A DNA stretch of 64,000 nt, taken from NCBI RefSeq assembly GCF_021389975.1, contig NZ_CP089981.1, positions 6,783,501 through 6,847,500 on the forward strand, given 5' to 3'. Positions 18,865 through 29,900 of this stretch are shown here, one piece after another. The first letter of the stretch is position 1. Every line of letters begins with the position of its first letter. Below the pieces are notes generated by a model. The model worked only from the letters and a program-made list of their open reading frames with translations, did no database searches and had not been told where the DNA came from. This DNA is from Fulvivirga ulvae (lineage in GTDB: Bacteria > Bacteroidota > Bacteroidia > Cytophagales > Cyclobacteriaceae). The position numbers and the translations under genes are program-made.

Positions 18865-19920
18865 CTATAATGCCAATTTTCCTTTTACTCCACTCACCCG
18901 CAAAAATAGTAAAAACTGCATGCCGAAGATCAACGTTCCGAGCAATAAATGAACGGGCTGTATAAAAGCCGGTATACCGAAATATCCCATAACAACTCCT
19001 GTTAGAACGGTAAGCACAACTACAGCCATTAATCCAACAGTAAGTGCGGAACCGGACTTTGTTTTAAACAGAATATATATCAATACTGCATGTAGTAATA
19101 ATATTAACCAGCTAAAAGAGCGATGAATCAGGAATGAAGTCCCGATTTCCCCCACCCATAAATTCCTGTTGGTATAATCGTATTGAGCTGCAATGACATC
19201 AATTGCTTCACGAACCTGTGTGCCAAGTGCCACCTGAATAAGCGAAGTGATCATACATGCCACAAGAACAACCAAAAATACTGTTCTGTTACGGAAACAC
19301 ATGGCAACTCCAGCCGAGTAATCAGTTCTATGTACCAGATATACCAACAATGCCACAATTAGCAGCGCCAGAAACATGTGTAATGTGATTGTCCAGGGTA
19401 CCAGATTTGTTGACACTACAATAGATCCGATCCATCCCTGAAATATGACCAACAGCAAAGTGGCTAATGCAACATAGAATATGGTTCTGTCAGTTTTCAA
19501 GAATCTTATCGATAAAACGAACGTTCCAATGATTAACATTCCTATCAGGACACCTAATAGTCTGTTGATATATTCGATCCAGGTTTTTTGCTTGTTAAAA
19601 TCAGCTTCAACTAAAATAGACTCATCTGTAAGTATTTTGTCAGCTGTTTCATCAAATCCTAGCCCTGAAAGGTATTTAGCAAAACGCTCATTCTTTTTCG
19701 CTCTCTTTTGAGAATAAATCTCTTTGTAGTTTTCCGGAAGCTGGCTAACATTTGTCGGAGGTACCCAATTGCCAAAACATTTTGGCCAGTCAGGACACCC
19801 CATTCCGGAGCCGGTGCTCCTTACTATGCCACCTACCAGTATTAATAAATATACAGCAATAAGAGTAAGCAGGCTAAACCTTGAGAATAGCCTGCTGTTC
19901 TCTATGTTACTTTTTTTCAT
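18865..19920 (-). CDS. ctaA: Heme A synthase (COX15/CtaA)
   Basis: 351-residue polytopic membrane protein converting heme O to heme A. Visible signatures are VGGIVRSTGSGMGCPDWPKC near the N-terminus, WIEYINRLLGVLIG with a heme-ligand His-equivalent region, LHMFLALLIVALLVYLVHR, HRSFSWLILLLHAVLI and QPVHLLLGTLIFGMQF. The start overlaps the end of subunit I by 14 bases, indicating translational coupling. Confidence 0.94.
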   Translation of the reverse strand: MKKSNIENSRLFSRFSLLTLIAVYLLILVGGIVRSTGSGMGCPDWPKCFGNWVPPTNVSQLPENYKEIYSQKRAKKNERFAKYLSGLGFDETADKILTDESILVEADFNKQKTWIEYINRLLGVLIGMLIIGTFVLSIRFLKTDRTIFYVALATLLLVIFQGWIGSIVVSTNLVPWTITLHMFLALLIVALLVYLVHRTDYSAGVAMCFRNRTVFLVVLVACMITSLIQVALGTQVREAIDVIAAQYDYTNRNLWVGEIGTSFLIHRSFSWLILLLHAVLIYILFKTKSGSALTVGLMAVVVLTVLTGVVMGYFGIPAFIQPVHLLLGTLIFGMQFLLFLRVSGVKGKLAL

Positions 19921-21781
19921 CCACTACAACCTTCGTCTCATCTCCTTCTAATTTGATCATATCATTCTCGTGAGGAAGATTTGATTCTGGAGTCATAGAA
20001 AAAGGTATGTGCTGAGGGATATAATCCTCTTTAGCACCAGGCTTACTATAGTCATATGGCCATCTGTAAACGGTAGGGATCTCTCCCGGCCAGTTTCCAT
20101 GTCCAGGTTCCACAGGAGTTGTCCACTCCAGGGTGTTTGACTGCCACGGGTTAGCCGAAGCCTTTCTGCCTCTGTACATGCTATAAAAGAAGTTGAATAT
20201 GAAGATAAACTGAGCCGCCAAAGTAAGGATAGCCGCAATACTCACCAGCATATTCAAATCAGAGAATGAATTAAAGGCATCGTAGTTAGTGAACGAGTAA
20301 TATCTTCTAGGGTATCCCGCTATACCTATATAATGCATAGGGAAGAACACCAGGTAAACTCCAACAAATGTCAACCAGAAGTGTATGTAACCAAGCTTCG
20401 CATCCATCATACGACCGAACATCTTAGGGAACCAGTGATAGATACCTGCAAGCATACCAAAGAAAGACGCACTACCCATAACAAGGTGGAAGTGAGCTAC
20501 AACAAAGTATGTATCGTGCAACTGAATGTCAATGGCAGAATTACCCAGGTGTATACCTGTAAGACCTCCCGATATAAAGAATGATACCAAACCAATGGAG
20601 AAAAGCATGGCAGGTGTAAACCTGATGTTACCTCTCCACAAAGTAGTAAGGTAGTTAAATACTTTTACTGCCGAAGGTACCGCAATGATCAATGTTAATA
20701 GCATAAATACTGACCCCAGGAAAGGGTTCATACCCGACACAAACATGTGGTGAGCCCATACTACGAAGGATAATATAGCAATGAATAAGATTGACCCAAC
20801 CATTGCTTTGTAACCAAAGATAGGCTTACGTGAATTGGTTGCAATAACCTCAGATGTAATACCCAACGCAGGTAATAATACAATGTATACTTCAGGGTGG
20901 CCGAGGAACCAGAATAAGTGCTGGAACAATATTGGGCTACCTCCCTGGTTAGGAAGTGCCTCTCCGTTAATATAAATATCAGAAAGGTAGAAACTGGTAC
21001 CAAAGCTTCTATCAAAGATCAGCAATAAAGCTGCTGAAAACAGTACCGGAAATGACAACAAACCGATTACTGCTGTCAGGAACAATGCCCAAATTGAAAG
21101 CGGCAGTTTGGCGAATGACATCCCTTTGGTTCTCAAATTGATAACCGTAGAGATGTAGTTGATACCACCCAATAATGACGATACAATGAACAACGCCATA
21201 GCCACCAACCACAGGGTCATACCTAAACCGGAACCGTTTACGGCCTGGGGCAAAGCACTTAAAGGCGGATAGATTACCCATCCTCCCGAAGCGGGTCCTG
21301 TCTCAATAAACAAAGATATGAACATGATAACGCTGGACGCAAAGAAGAACCAGTAAGAAAGCATATTCATAAAACCTGACGCCATATCGCGTGCACCAAT
21401 TTGCAGTGGTATGAGGAAGTTGGCAAAAGTACCGCTCAAACCTGCAGTAAGTACAAAAAATACCATGATGGTACCATGCATGGTAACCAGGGCCAGGTAA
21501 AATTCAGGGTCAAGTTTACCATCCGGAGTGATCCAGCCACCGAGAACAGGCTTCAACCAGCCAAGCTCAGCTTCCGGAAAACCTAACTGCAATCTGAATA
21601 TAACAGATAATGTACCACCAATAAGCGCCCAAAAAATCCCTGTGATCAGGAATTGCTTGGCGATCATTTTATGGTCGGTACTGAAAACATAAGTTGTCCA
21701 AAAATTGCCATGATGATCGTGATCATGCTCATGACCATCATGATGAGTTTCTTCAGTAATGTGTATATCAGCAGTTGCCAT
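19907..21781 (-). CDS. ctaD: Cytochrome c oxidase subunit I
   Basis: Catalytic subunit of 624 residues that reduces O2 and pumps protons. A His-rich cytoplasmic N-terminus (HHDGHEHDHDHH) precedes twelve helices. CuB ligands are His295 with crosslinked Tyr299 (GHPEVY) and His344/His345. Heme a3 is bound by His430, and heme a by His102 and His432 (HDTYFVVAHFH). The motif set is that of an A-family heme-copper oxidase. It lies 13 bases after subunit II and overlaps heme A synthase. Confidence 0.97.
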   Translation of the reverse strand: MATADIHITEETHHDGHEHDHDHHGNFWTTYVFSTDHKMIAKQFLITGIFWALIGGTLSVIFRLQLGFPEAELGWLKPVLGGWITPDGKLDPEFYLALVTMHGTIMVFFVLTAGLSGTFANFLIPLQIGARDMASGFMNMLSYWFFFASSVIMFISLFIETGPASGGWVIYPPLSALPQAVNGSGLGMTLWLVAMALFIVSSLLGGINYISTVINLRTKGMSFAKLPLSIWALFLTAVIGLLSFPVLFSAALLLIFDRSFGTSFYLSDIYINGEALPNQGGSPILFQHLFWFLGHPEVYIVLLPALGITSEVIATNSRKPIFGYKAMVGSILFIAILSFVVWAHHMFVSGMNPFLGSVFMLLTLIIAVPSAVKVFNYLTTLWRGNIRFTPAMLFSIGLVSFFISGGLTGIHLGNSAIDIQLHDTYFVVAHFHLVMGSASFFGMLAGIYHWFPKMFGRMMDAKLGYIHFWLTFVGVYLVFFPMHYIGIAGYPRRYYSFTNYDAFNSFSDLNMLVSIAAILTLAAQFIFIFNFFYSMYRGRKASANPWQSNTLEWTTPVEPGHGNWPGEIPTVYRWPYDYSKPGAKEDYIPQHIPFSMTPESNLPHENDMIKLEGDETKVVVDEKK

Positions 21782-21794
21782 AATATCTAACTTT

Positions 21795-22859
21795 CTATAA
21801 TGATGCTTCTAATTCTTCTTTATCGATTCCGGCCTTAATGATTGCCAGTTCTCTTTTGTCGGCCGGTACCTTTTCCAAGTAATCCGGATTCAGCTTCAAC
21901 CATGTTGGCTGGGCAGCTTTCCATGCCTCATAATCTTCAGGTTCATCTACTACCACCTTCAATTTCATAGAGAAGTGTCCCCTACCACAGATTTCCGTAC
22001 AGGTGATAAAGTAGTCAAACTCAGGGTCACCTAACTCTGATCTCATTTCCTGAGTGCTCTTGGTTGCAATAAATTTGAAATGGGTAGGCATACCGGGTAC
22101 TGCATCCATTTTCACTCTGAAATGCGGGATGAATACACTATGTAATACGTCTCTTGCCCTGATGTTTAACAGAACCTCTTTCCCTTTAGGGATGTGCATC
22201 TCCAAAGGAACAAAATCATCATATGAGTTCTCATCGGTAACATCTATTCCGAAGAGGTTTCCTTCTTTATCATTGATCAATCTAAAATCGTAATCACCGA
22301 GTTGATTATCTTTTACTCCAGGGTATCTTACTGCCCATGCAAACTGGTACCCCATAACTTCGACAACCTCAGCTTCTGAGGATGCCGGTGAGGTAATGCT
22401 ATTCCATGCTCTCAAACCTGAGAACACAAGCGTAGCAAGCACAATAGCAGGTACTACTGTCCATAATATTTCAAGTTTAACATTATCAGGAAAGAAAGTA
22501 GCTCTTGCCCCTTCCTTATGCTGATACTTGAAGCTGAATACAAATAACAGCACATTGGTAAGGATAAAAACAAATCCTGTTATAGCAGTGGTGATCCAGA
22601 AAGTAGTGTCTATGTCAGCACCATGAACAGAAGCCACCGGAATAGTGTATTTGTCAAAATAGCCAAATGAATACCAGAAAAAGAGTCCTAATCCTCCCAG
22701 CATGAATACTATCATCAGTGCTGCGTTTACCTTGTTGCTGGTGCTTACGACCTTTTTGTCTGTACCCTTTACTACATTGACCAGTGTGCCTATTCTAAAT
22801 AATGTCAATAGAATAACCAACAGAAGAATGGCACCTATAGCAATAATCACTTCGAACAT
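21795..22859 (-). CDS. ctaC: Cytochrome c oxidase subunit II
   Basis: 354 residues with three hydrophobic segments near the N-terminus (about 3-22, 46-65 and 85-110), then a periplasmic cupredoxin domain. The CuA ligands are all present: His240, Cys287, Cys291, His295 and Met298 (in CTEICGRGHFSM). There is no CxxCH, so it lacks the C-terminal cytochrome c domain of classical caa3 subunit II. Electrons probably come from the monoheme domains of ActE or ActA in the ACIII supercomplex (family knowledge plus inference). Confidence 0.95.
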   Translation of the reverse strand: MFEVIIAIGAILLLVILLTLFRIGTLVNVVKGTDKKVVSTSNKVNAALMIVFMLGGLGLFFWYSFGYFDKYTIPVASVHGADIDTTFWITTAITGFVFILTNVLLFVFSFKYQHKEGARATFFPDNVKLEILWTVVPAIVLATLVFSGLRAWNSITSPASSEAEVVEVMGYQFAWAVRYPGVKDNQLGDYDFRLINDKEGNLFGIDVTDENSYDDFVPLEMHIPKGKEVLLNIRARDVLHSVFIPHFRVKMDAVPGMPTHFKFIATKSTQEMRSELGDPEFDYFITCTEICGRGHFSMKLKVVVDEPEDYEAWKAAQPTWLKLNPDYLEKVPADKRELAIIKAGIDKEELEASL

Positions 22860-22898
22860 ATCCCTATATATTAATCTTTAAATTTAATTCTGTTTCTA

Positions 22899-24281
22899 TT
22901 AAATATGGTGATGTAAACTTTCCTCTAACATAGGATGATTCTTCGCATATAACGGAGCCTTTGCCAGGTTCGAGAGTGTTACAAACAAAAACGCTACACC
23001 AAATATCATAAACATACCAATTTCTGTGAAGCCAAAGCTTCCGTTTTCCTGCATAACACCAGGTGTTATCATCAGGTAGAAATCAAACCAGTGACCTACG
23101 ATAACTATGGGACAAACGAGCTTTAGCAAAGACATATGTCTTTTTGCATCCCTTGTCATCAACAATAAGAACGGCAACAGGAAGTTTAAAAGCAGGTTAA
23201 GGAAAAATACCCACTTATACTGACTTGAATCCAGTCGTTCAATGAAGTAGATGGTTTCCTCAGGGATGTTGGCATAGTATATCAACAAGAACTGTGAGAA
23301 CCAGATGTAAGTCCAGAAGATGCTGAAACCGAATATAAATTTACCGATGTCATGCAAGTGGTTGGAATTTACAACCTTCAGGTAACCATTTTGCTTAAGT
23401 ATAACTACGATAAGTGTGATTACAGCCAAACCATTTACCCACCAGCTGGCAAATACATACCACCCAAACATGGTACTAAACCAGTGAGGATCAACTGACA
23501 TGATCCAATCCCATGCAGACACTGAAGAACTTACGGCAAATACCACCAGGAAGATAGCAGAATACTTTCTTGCCTTATACCAGTGTTTAACATCACCATC
23601 AATATCTTCTGCCAGCATTTCTCTTTTGATCCAGATAAAGAACATGTACCACAATGCAAAGAATACGACCATTCGAAGAAGGTAAAATAACGGAATTGCA
23701 GAACCCGCTTCTAAAGGCCAGAACCATAAAGCACTCTTACCTAATAGTATTTTATCTGCATGGTCTCCGTGATAAAGGTCACCGTGTGTCCAGTGAAATA
23801 CATCCAACCGCACAATCCACCAAGAAATAAACATTAATATACCTGCAAATGGCAACCAATGAGCCATAGCAAGTGGCACCCTCTTCATACCTGCTGACCA
23901 ACCGGCCTGTGCGGCATACTGGATAGCTACGAAAAACAATCCGATGATGGCCAAACCTGTAAAATAGACGTTGTTTACCCAAAGGTTGTTAAAAAGGTTT
24001 TTTAACCAGGGTGCAGAACCATGGTGTCCGCCATCTTCTCCATGTGCTTCTTCAGCATGCTCTCCTGCTCCATCCTGAGGTGTCTCTGAACTTGCTACCA
24101 GGTTATCAGGTACCTGATGTAAAGCAGCGTGCTCTTCCTCGCCATGATGCTCATCTCCATGTCCATGGCCAGAGTTCATATTCATAAATACACCTAAAAT
24201 CAAAAGCACGAATCCAACGATACCACTGATCATTAAGGTCTTCTTAGCTCCGGAGGTAAACGAAAATCTTTCTTCAGTCAT
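22899..24281 (-). CDS. actF: Alternative complex III subunit ActF
   Basis: 460-residue integral membrane subunit with about ten helices, related to ActC/NrfD-like quinol-site proteins. Visible landmarks are a His/Glu-rich loop after the first helix (GHGHGDEHHGEEEH), MAHWLPFAGILMFISWW, SSVSAWDWIMSVDPHWFSTM and FSIFWTYIWFSQFLLIYYAN. It forms part of the membrane arm of the quinol:cytochrome c oxidoreductase. A 73-base gap separates it from actE and 39 bases from oxidase subunit II. Confidence 0.93.
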   Translation of the reverse strand: MTEERFSFTSGAKKTLMISGIVGFVLLILGVFMNMNSGHGHGDEHHGEEEHAALHQVPDNLVASSETPQDGAGEHAEEAHGEDGGHHGSAPWLKNLFNNLWVNNVYFTGLAIIGLFFVAIQYAAQAGWSAGMKRVPLAMAHWLPFAGILMFISWWIVRLDVFHWTHGDLYHGDHADKILLGKSALWFWPLEAGSAIPLFYLLRMVVFFALWYMFFIWIKREMLAEDIDGDVKHWYKARKYSAIFLVVFAVSSSVSAWDWIMSVDPHWFSTMFGWYVFASWWVNGLAVITLIVVILKQNGYLKVVNSNHLHDIGKFIFGFSIFWTYIWFSQFLLIYYANIPEETIYFIERLDSSQYKWVFFLNLLLNFLLPFLLLMTRDAKRHMSLLKLVCPIVIVGHWFDFYLMITPGVMQENGSFGFTEIGMFMIFGVAFLFVTLSNLAKAPLYAKNHPMLEESLHHHI

Positions 24282-24354
24282 TTCAATTATATTTTATGCC
24301 CAAGGCATTGTCTTTATATCAATTTATAATTCGCCAAACAGGGTATCCGGTGAA

Positions 24355-24990
24355 TTATTGGTTTTGAAGTTTTTTAACATATCTGGCAATCTTCCATCTG
24401 TCCTCAGGTTGAATCTGAGACCCGTGAGGCTGCATTAACCCCTTCCCCCAGGTAATAACGTGGAAAATATGTCCTTCCGTAATATTTTGGTAAGCAGCTC
24501 CCGTAAGGTTAGCTATACCAGGGTATTTTTCTGCAACGGGACCATCTGCCTGACCGGCCCCACCATGGCAATGATCACAGAACCTTCCGTAAAGTATCTG
24601 ACCTTCAGCCAAAACTGCGTCAGTCTTAGGTAGAGGGCTTTTCATAGTTCTGGCTGCCAGGTCCAGGCTATCTTTTGGAATTCTGTAAGGCAAATACCCT
24701 TTATCAGATCTCGGAACAGTATTGGCAGGGGGCACTCTCATTGTCATCCCGTGAGGGTTCAATGGGTTAGAGTTGAAATACTCACCATGATTATCCTCAT
24801 TACTGTCAAAAAGTTCTGCCATATTACCGGCACTTTCATCGGTGATCTGCTTTAGTGGCTCGTAGGCAACAGAGTGATACATGTTAGGTGCATACTCCAA
24901 CCCCTGATTGTCTCCCTCAGCACCACAGGCAGTAAGTGCAGCACCTACAGCAAAAAGAGAAGCGAATTTTATATGTTTATATATATTCAT
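24355..24990 (-). CDS. actE: Alternative complex III subunit ActE, monoheme cytochrome c lipoprotein
   Basis: 211 residues. The lipobox LTAC puts the lipidated Cys at position 22. One heme-binding CxxCH (CDHCH) lies in the middle, with a later Met-ligand candidate in GKGLMQPHGSQ. ActE carries electrons from ActA's hemes toward the oxidase. It is positioned between actD and actF, as in other Bacteroidota clusters. Confidence 0.93.
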   Translation of the reverse strand: MNIYKHIKFASLFAVGAALTACGAEGDNQGLEYAPNMYHSVAYEPLKQITDESAGNMAELFDSNEDNHGEYFNSNPLNPHGMTMRVPPANTVPRSDKGYLPYRIPKDSLDLAARTMKSPLPKTDAVLAEGQILYGRFCDHCHGGAGQADGPVAEKYPGIANLTGAAYQNITEGHIFHVITWGKGLMQPHGSQIQPEDRWKIARYVKKLQNQ

Positions 24991-25004
24991 GCTCGAAAAA
25001 ATTC

Positions 25005-25535
25005 TTAATCTTCAAATTTTTTATCATTGACCTCGGTAGCCCCGCTATCACCGATTATACTTTTGATCTGATCTATAGTTAATTTATTTTTTGCAAGATC
25101 AATGGCCATTACGTGCTTATCATCGGTAATTCTTAAATCCATTAACCTGGCTTTTTTATAAGGTTTCAGGTCACTTACTATCATAAATGTACCTACCATG
25201 CCCAAAGCTGAAAGCAAAACGGTCAGCTCAAATGTAACTGGTACAAATGGTGGTAAAGATGCAAAGTTCTTACCTCCGATAATCATAGGCCAGTCAAAAC
25301 CCAGCATCCATGTCTGCATGGTCAGTGCCAGCGTAGTACCTAGCAGCCCAAATAAAAATGCCGCTATAGGAAGTCTGGTTCTTTTATAACCCAGTACCTC
25401 ATCTAAACCATGAACAGGAAAAGGAGAATATACTTCATGAATTTTGACTCCGCTCTCTCTTACCTTGGTTACGGCTTTCAAGAGAACATCCTCATCATCA
25501 TAAATACCTAATACAAAGTTTTTATTACTTTCCAT
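25005..25535 (-). CDS. actD: Alternative complex III subunit ActD (DUF3341)
   Basis: 176 residues, matching DUF3341: an N-terminal cytoplasmic domain (NFVLGIYDDEDVLLKAV, YSPFPVHGLDEVLG) followed by two membrane helices joined by a loop (GFDWPMIIGGKNFASLPPFVPVTFELTVLL). ActD is a small structural subunit between ActC and ActE. It lies 2 bases after actC. Confidence 0.93.
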   Translation of the reverse strand: MESNKNFVLGIYDDEDVLLKAVTKVRESGVKIHEVYSPFPVHGLDEVLGYKRTRLPIAAFLFGLLGTTLALTMQTWMLGFDWPMIIGGKNFASLPPFVPVTFELTVLLSALGMVGTFMIVSDLKPYKKARLMDLRITDDKHVMAIDLAKNKLTIDQIKSIIGDSGATEVNDKKFED

Positions 25536-25537
25536 TT

Positions 25538-26905
25538 TTACTTATTGCTTTTTAAAGATGATGACTTGATAATACTCTTAACCTCGGCCATGTTGATTAC
25601 AGGGAAGAACTTGGCAAATAACAAGAATGCTGTAAAGAATAAACCGAAGGTAAACAGATACACTCCTACATCATAGAACGTAGGGTAAAACATTGCCCAG
25701 CTTGATGGCAGGTAATCGCGGTGCAGCGAGGTAACGATAATTACAAAACGCTCGAACCACATACCTATGTTTACAATGATTGACAATATGAATGTAGCTG
25801 CAATATTCGTCCTGATCTTTTTGAACCAGAATAGCTGAGGTGAAATAACGTTACACGTCATCATGGTCCAGTACGCCCACCAGTAAGGGCCTGTAGCCCT
25901 GTTGATAAATGCATATTGCTCTGCAGCAACACCAGAATACCATGCGATAAAGAACTCAGTGATATAAGCTATACCTACAATAGAGCCTGTAATGATAATT
26001 ACGATATTCATCAGCTCTATGTGATTGATAGTAATGTAATCTTCAAGTTTAAAAACTCTTCTGGTCACCAGCATCAGGGTAAGTACCATAGCAAAACCGG
26101 AGAATATTGCTCCTGCAACGAAATAAGGAGGGAAAATGGTGGTGTGCCAACCGGGTATAACTGATGTAGCAAAGTCAAAAGATACAATGGTGTGAACTGA
26201 AAGTACAAGAGGCGTTGCCAAACCTGCCAGAATAAGTGCTACAGACTCATAGCGCATCCAGGTTTTGGCTGCTCCGTCCCACCCGAAGCTAAGTGCTCCG
26301 TAAACGGCCTTTGAAATCTTGTTGGTTGCACGATCTCTGATTGATGCAAAATCAGGAATGAGGCCTATGTACCAGAATACCAGGGATACTGTAAAATATG
26401 TACTGATCGCAAACACGTCCCATAACAGAGGTGAGTTAAAGTTTACCCACAACGATCCCCATGTATTTGGTAATGGTAGAGCCCAGTAGAAACCTACCCA
26501 AAGTCTGCCCATGTGCAACCCCGGAAAACATGCTGCGCATATAACGGCAAAGATTGTCATTGCCTCTGCAGCGCGGTTAATGGACATCCTCCATTTTTGT
26601 CTGAAAAGTAAGAGAATTGCTGAAATAAGTGTTCCTGCGTGACCAATACCAACCCACCATACGAAGTTGGTAATATCCCAGGCCCATCCTACTGTTTTAT
26701 TTAATCCCCAGACACCTATACCCTCCCACAAGAGCATGAAAACGGCATAGGTACCAATACCGAGAGTGGCCAGGGAAATAGCCATTCCCATCATCCACGA
26801 CTTGGTTGGTTTTCCTTCTACTTGTCTGCAGATATCTTCCGTAACATCATGAACGGTCTTCCCACCGGTAACTAATGGTTCGCGAACGGATGAAGTAACT
26901 TGCAT
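25538..26905 (-). CDS. actC: Alternative complex III subunit ActC (NrfD/PsrC-like)
   Basis: 455-residue polytopic membrane subunit of the NrfD/PsrC family that houses a quinol site facing the ActB iron-sulfur domain. Landmarks are NFVWWVGIGHAGTLISAILL, FPGLHMGRLWVGFYW, LSVHTIVSFDFATSVIPGWH and the terminal YDVGVYLFTFGLFF. It follows actB after 31 bases. Confidence 0.95.
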   Translation of the reverse strand: MQVTSSVREPLVTGGKTVHDVTEDICRQVEGKPTKSWMMGMAISLATLGIGTYAVFMLLWEGIGVWGLNKTVGWAWDITNFVWWVGIGHAGTLISAILLLFRQKWRMSINRAAEAMTIFAVICAACFPGLHMGRLWVGFYWALPLPNTWGSLWVNFNSPLLWDVFAISTYFTVSLVFWYIGLIPDFASIRDRATNKISKAVYGALSFGWDGAAKTWMRYESVALILAGLATPLVLSVHTIVSFDFATSVIPGWHTTIFPPYFVAGAIFSGFAMVLTLMLVTRRVFKLEDYITINHIELMNIVIIITGSIVGIAYITEFFIAWYSGVAAEQYAFINRATGPYWWAYWTMMTCNVISPQLFWFKKIRTNIAATFILSIIVNIGMWFERFVIIVTSLHRDYLPSSWAMFYPTFYDVGVYLFTFGLFFTAFLLFAKFFPVINMAEVKSIIKSSSLKSNK

Positions 26906-26936
26906 ATTATATTAGTTAATTTGTTCTAAGTAAGTT

Positions 26937-29900
26937 TTAAGCTTTGGTTTCCTCTTTATCCTTATTTCTGATTTTAGTCAGGTAAGTGATATTAGGTTTT
27001 GTTCCTATTTCTGCCAGCACGTGATATGCCCTTGGCTCATGTATCTCCTTCTCAGTGATATAGTCGGCCAGTTCAGTATCCTTGATATTCAACAGTTTGT
27101 AAATTCTGCTTTCCTTATCGTTCATATCACCGAATACGATACCGTCAGTTGGACATGCACTTGCACAAGCTGTTGTCACTTCACCGTCAACAGGTCTTCT
27201 TCCTTCTTTCTTGGCCTCAAGTTTAGCATACTGGATTCTTTGAACGCAGAAAGAACATTTTTCCATTACACCTCTTGATCTTACGGTAACATCAGGGTTC
27301 AGTACCATCTTACCAAGATCATTGTTCATGGCAGTGTTGATGTTCTCAAAGTTGCCATTATCATGGTATTTGAACCAGTTGAAACGTCTTACTTTATATG
27401 GACAGTTGTTCGCACAATATCTTGTACCGATACATCTGTTATATGTCATTTGGTTAAGCCCTTCCGTGCTATGGGTGGTTGCTGCAACAGGGCACACAGT
27501 CTCACATGGAGCATTGTTACAGTGCTGGCAAAGCATTGGCTGGAAAGTAACTTCAGGATTTGCTGCTGCCTGCTCCAATCCTTTAAGATCATCAGCCGGG
27601 GCATCACTGCTATAGTATCTATCGATCCTCAACCAGTGCATATCTCTTCTGTTGATCACCTCTTCCCTGCCCACAACAGGAACGTTGTTCTCTGCCTGGC
27701 AGGCAATGGTACAGGCACTACATCCCGTACAAGAGTTAAGGTCAATAGCCATACCCCAATGGTGATTGTTGTATTTGTGACCTTTCCAAAGTGATAATGC
27801 TCCTGCATCTACTTTACCGTCTTCTGACATCCAGGTAGAAATCTTAGGCTCATGACGTCCCGCAAGAGGATTAGCCTTATACTCAGAAAGTATTGATTCC
27901 TGTATTACGTTGTCTCTGCCCATGTAGGTCTGATGTGTCTGGGTCTGAGCTATCTGATACTTTTCAGAAAGTACTTCAACGTTTACATCACTCAGTACAT
28001 TGTAGCTAACAGTACCATTAAGCGTGGTTACGAAAGGATAGGCATCCACACCCCGGCCATTAGCAACTTTACCGGCATTTAAACGACCATACCCCAAGGC
28101 CAAACCTACTGTACCTTCGGCTTGTCCTGGCTGAATGAGTATAGGAACTACTACTGATGCTCCCTTAACGGTAAGCTTGGCCATGTTGCACTTTCCTTCA
28201 AAGCACTCTACGCCGTTCTCATCTGCCCATTTTTTGGATACTGTCAGATAGTTATCCCAGGTAGCTTTTGTAACGGGATCCGGCATCTCCTGCAACCATG
28301 GGTTGTTGGCCTGTGCACCGTCTCCAATTCCTACCTTTTGGTATAAAGCAAGCTCAATACCTGAGCCTTTATAGTTCTTATTTATAGCCTGAACAGCTGC
28401 GCTAACATTTCCACTGAAAGTAACTACTGCAGCACCCACCGCTGCGGATATATCAGTTGCCACTGTGTCGGCCTCTGTTGTATTGCTTACACCGCTGCCA
28501 TAGTATACACCATCATGAAGGGCCTGATCCCAGTTACTAACACCCAAATCTCTGTTCCAGGTATTTTTCAGGTAAGTGTAATAATCAGGGGTTTCAACTC
28601 CTGACCATTTCAGGAGACTCTCTTCAGCCTGTCTGGTTTTAAAAATTGGTGTAATAGTAGGTTGTATAAGGCTGTAGTGCCCTTTCTTTGGGTGAGCATC
28701 ACCCCATGACTCAAGGAAATGGTGGTCTGGTGCCACATAATCAGAAGCAACTGCCGTTTCATCGGGCCTGTCTGATGTAGATATTTTAAGAGATATCTTG
28801 CTCAATGCACCTGCAAGGTCCTCGCTACCTTTGTAGTTATAAACAGGATTGCAATTGTAGAATATCGCTCCCGCTATACGACCAGCCTTAGCATCAGCAA
28901 CAAACTTTTTCATCTCTTCATCATTTCCCTGGCGATAGTATGCAGGTGTTGACATATCGATGGTAGTTCCATAGTTGCCGAGAGCATTATTGATGGCATT
29001 GACTACAAGTTGTACGGAGGGATCATTTGAACCAGAAACAACGAGAGACTTGCCTCTTGCCTTTTTAAGCTCAGCTGCCGCTTTATCAATATATTTAATC
29101 TGCGATTTTTTTCCTCCCGTAATGGCTTCATAAAGTGCAACTACAGCCTTACCTTCTTCAGAAGGTTTAATCGGGGTTCTGTAATCGGCATTGGCACCGG
29201 TTGTGGATAAGTTTGATTCAAACTGGTAGTGACGGGACATGGTCTTTTTGTTAGGACCAATTTTTCTCGTTTTAATGTACTGCTTAGTGTACTCAACAGG
29301 TGACACCCAGGTACCTAAGAAGTCAGCTCCAAAACTTACTATGATATCAGCTTTACTGAAATCGTAAGAAGGTATTGCCCTTTCACCGAACGATTGCTCA
29401 TTGGCTGCCAGTATACCGTGTGCAGAAACTGCATCATAGGTAACATGCTGTGCTGTAGGGTATTTTGCTTTAAAATCGTCAATCACCTTTTTGGTTGTAG
29501 GGCTAAGAATTGTGTTACTAACAATTCTGATCTGCCCTCCCTGAGCCGCTATACTGCCCAGCTTGCCTATTACAGCTTTATCAAGATCTTCCCAACTACC
29601 CTTTTCTCCACCTATAACAGGCGCTACAAGGCGCTCATTATCATATAAAGTAAGAACGGAAGCCTGTACCTGAGCACTGGTTCCGCCTTGAGTAATTTTA
29701 GAAAGTTTGTTTCCTTCGATCTTTATAGGACGTCCTTCCCTGGTCTTAACCAAAATACTACAGTAGTCGCCACCGCTGGTATAGGTAGACGCGTAATAGT
29801 TAGGGACACCGGGATCTACGTCAACAGGTTTATTAACATAAGGAATAGCTTTGCGGATCGGAGCCTCGCAGGCTGCCAATGATACTGCCGCTATACCAAA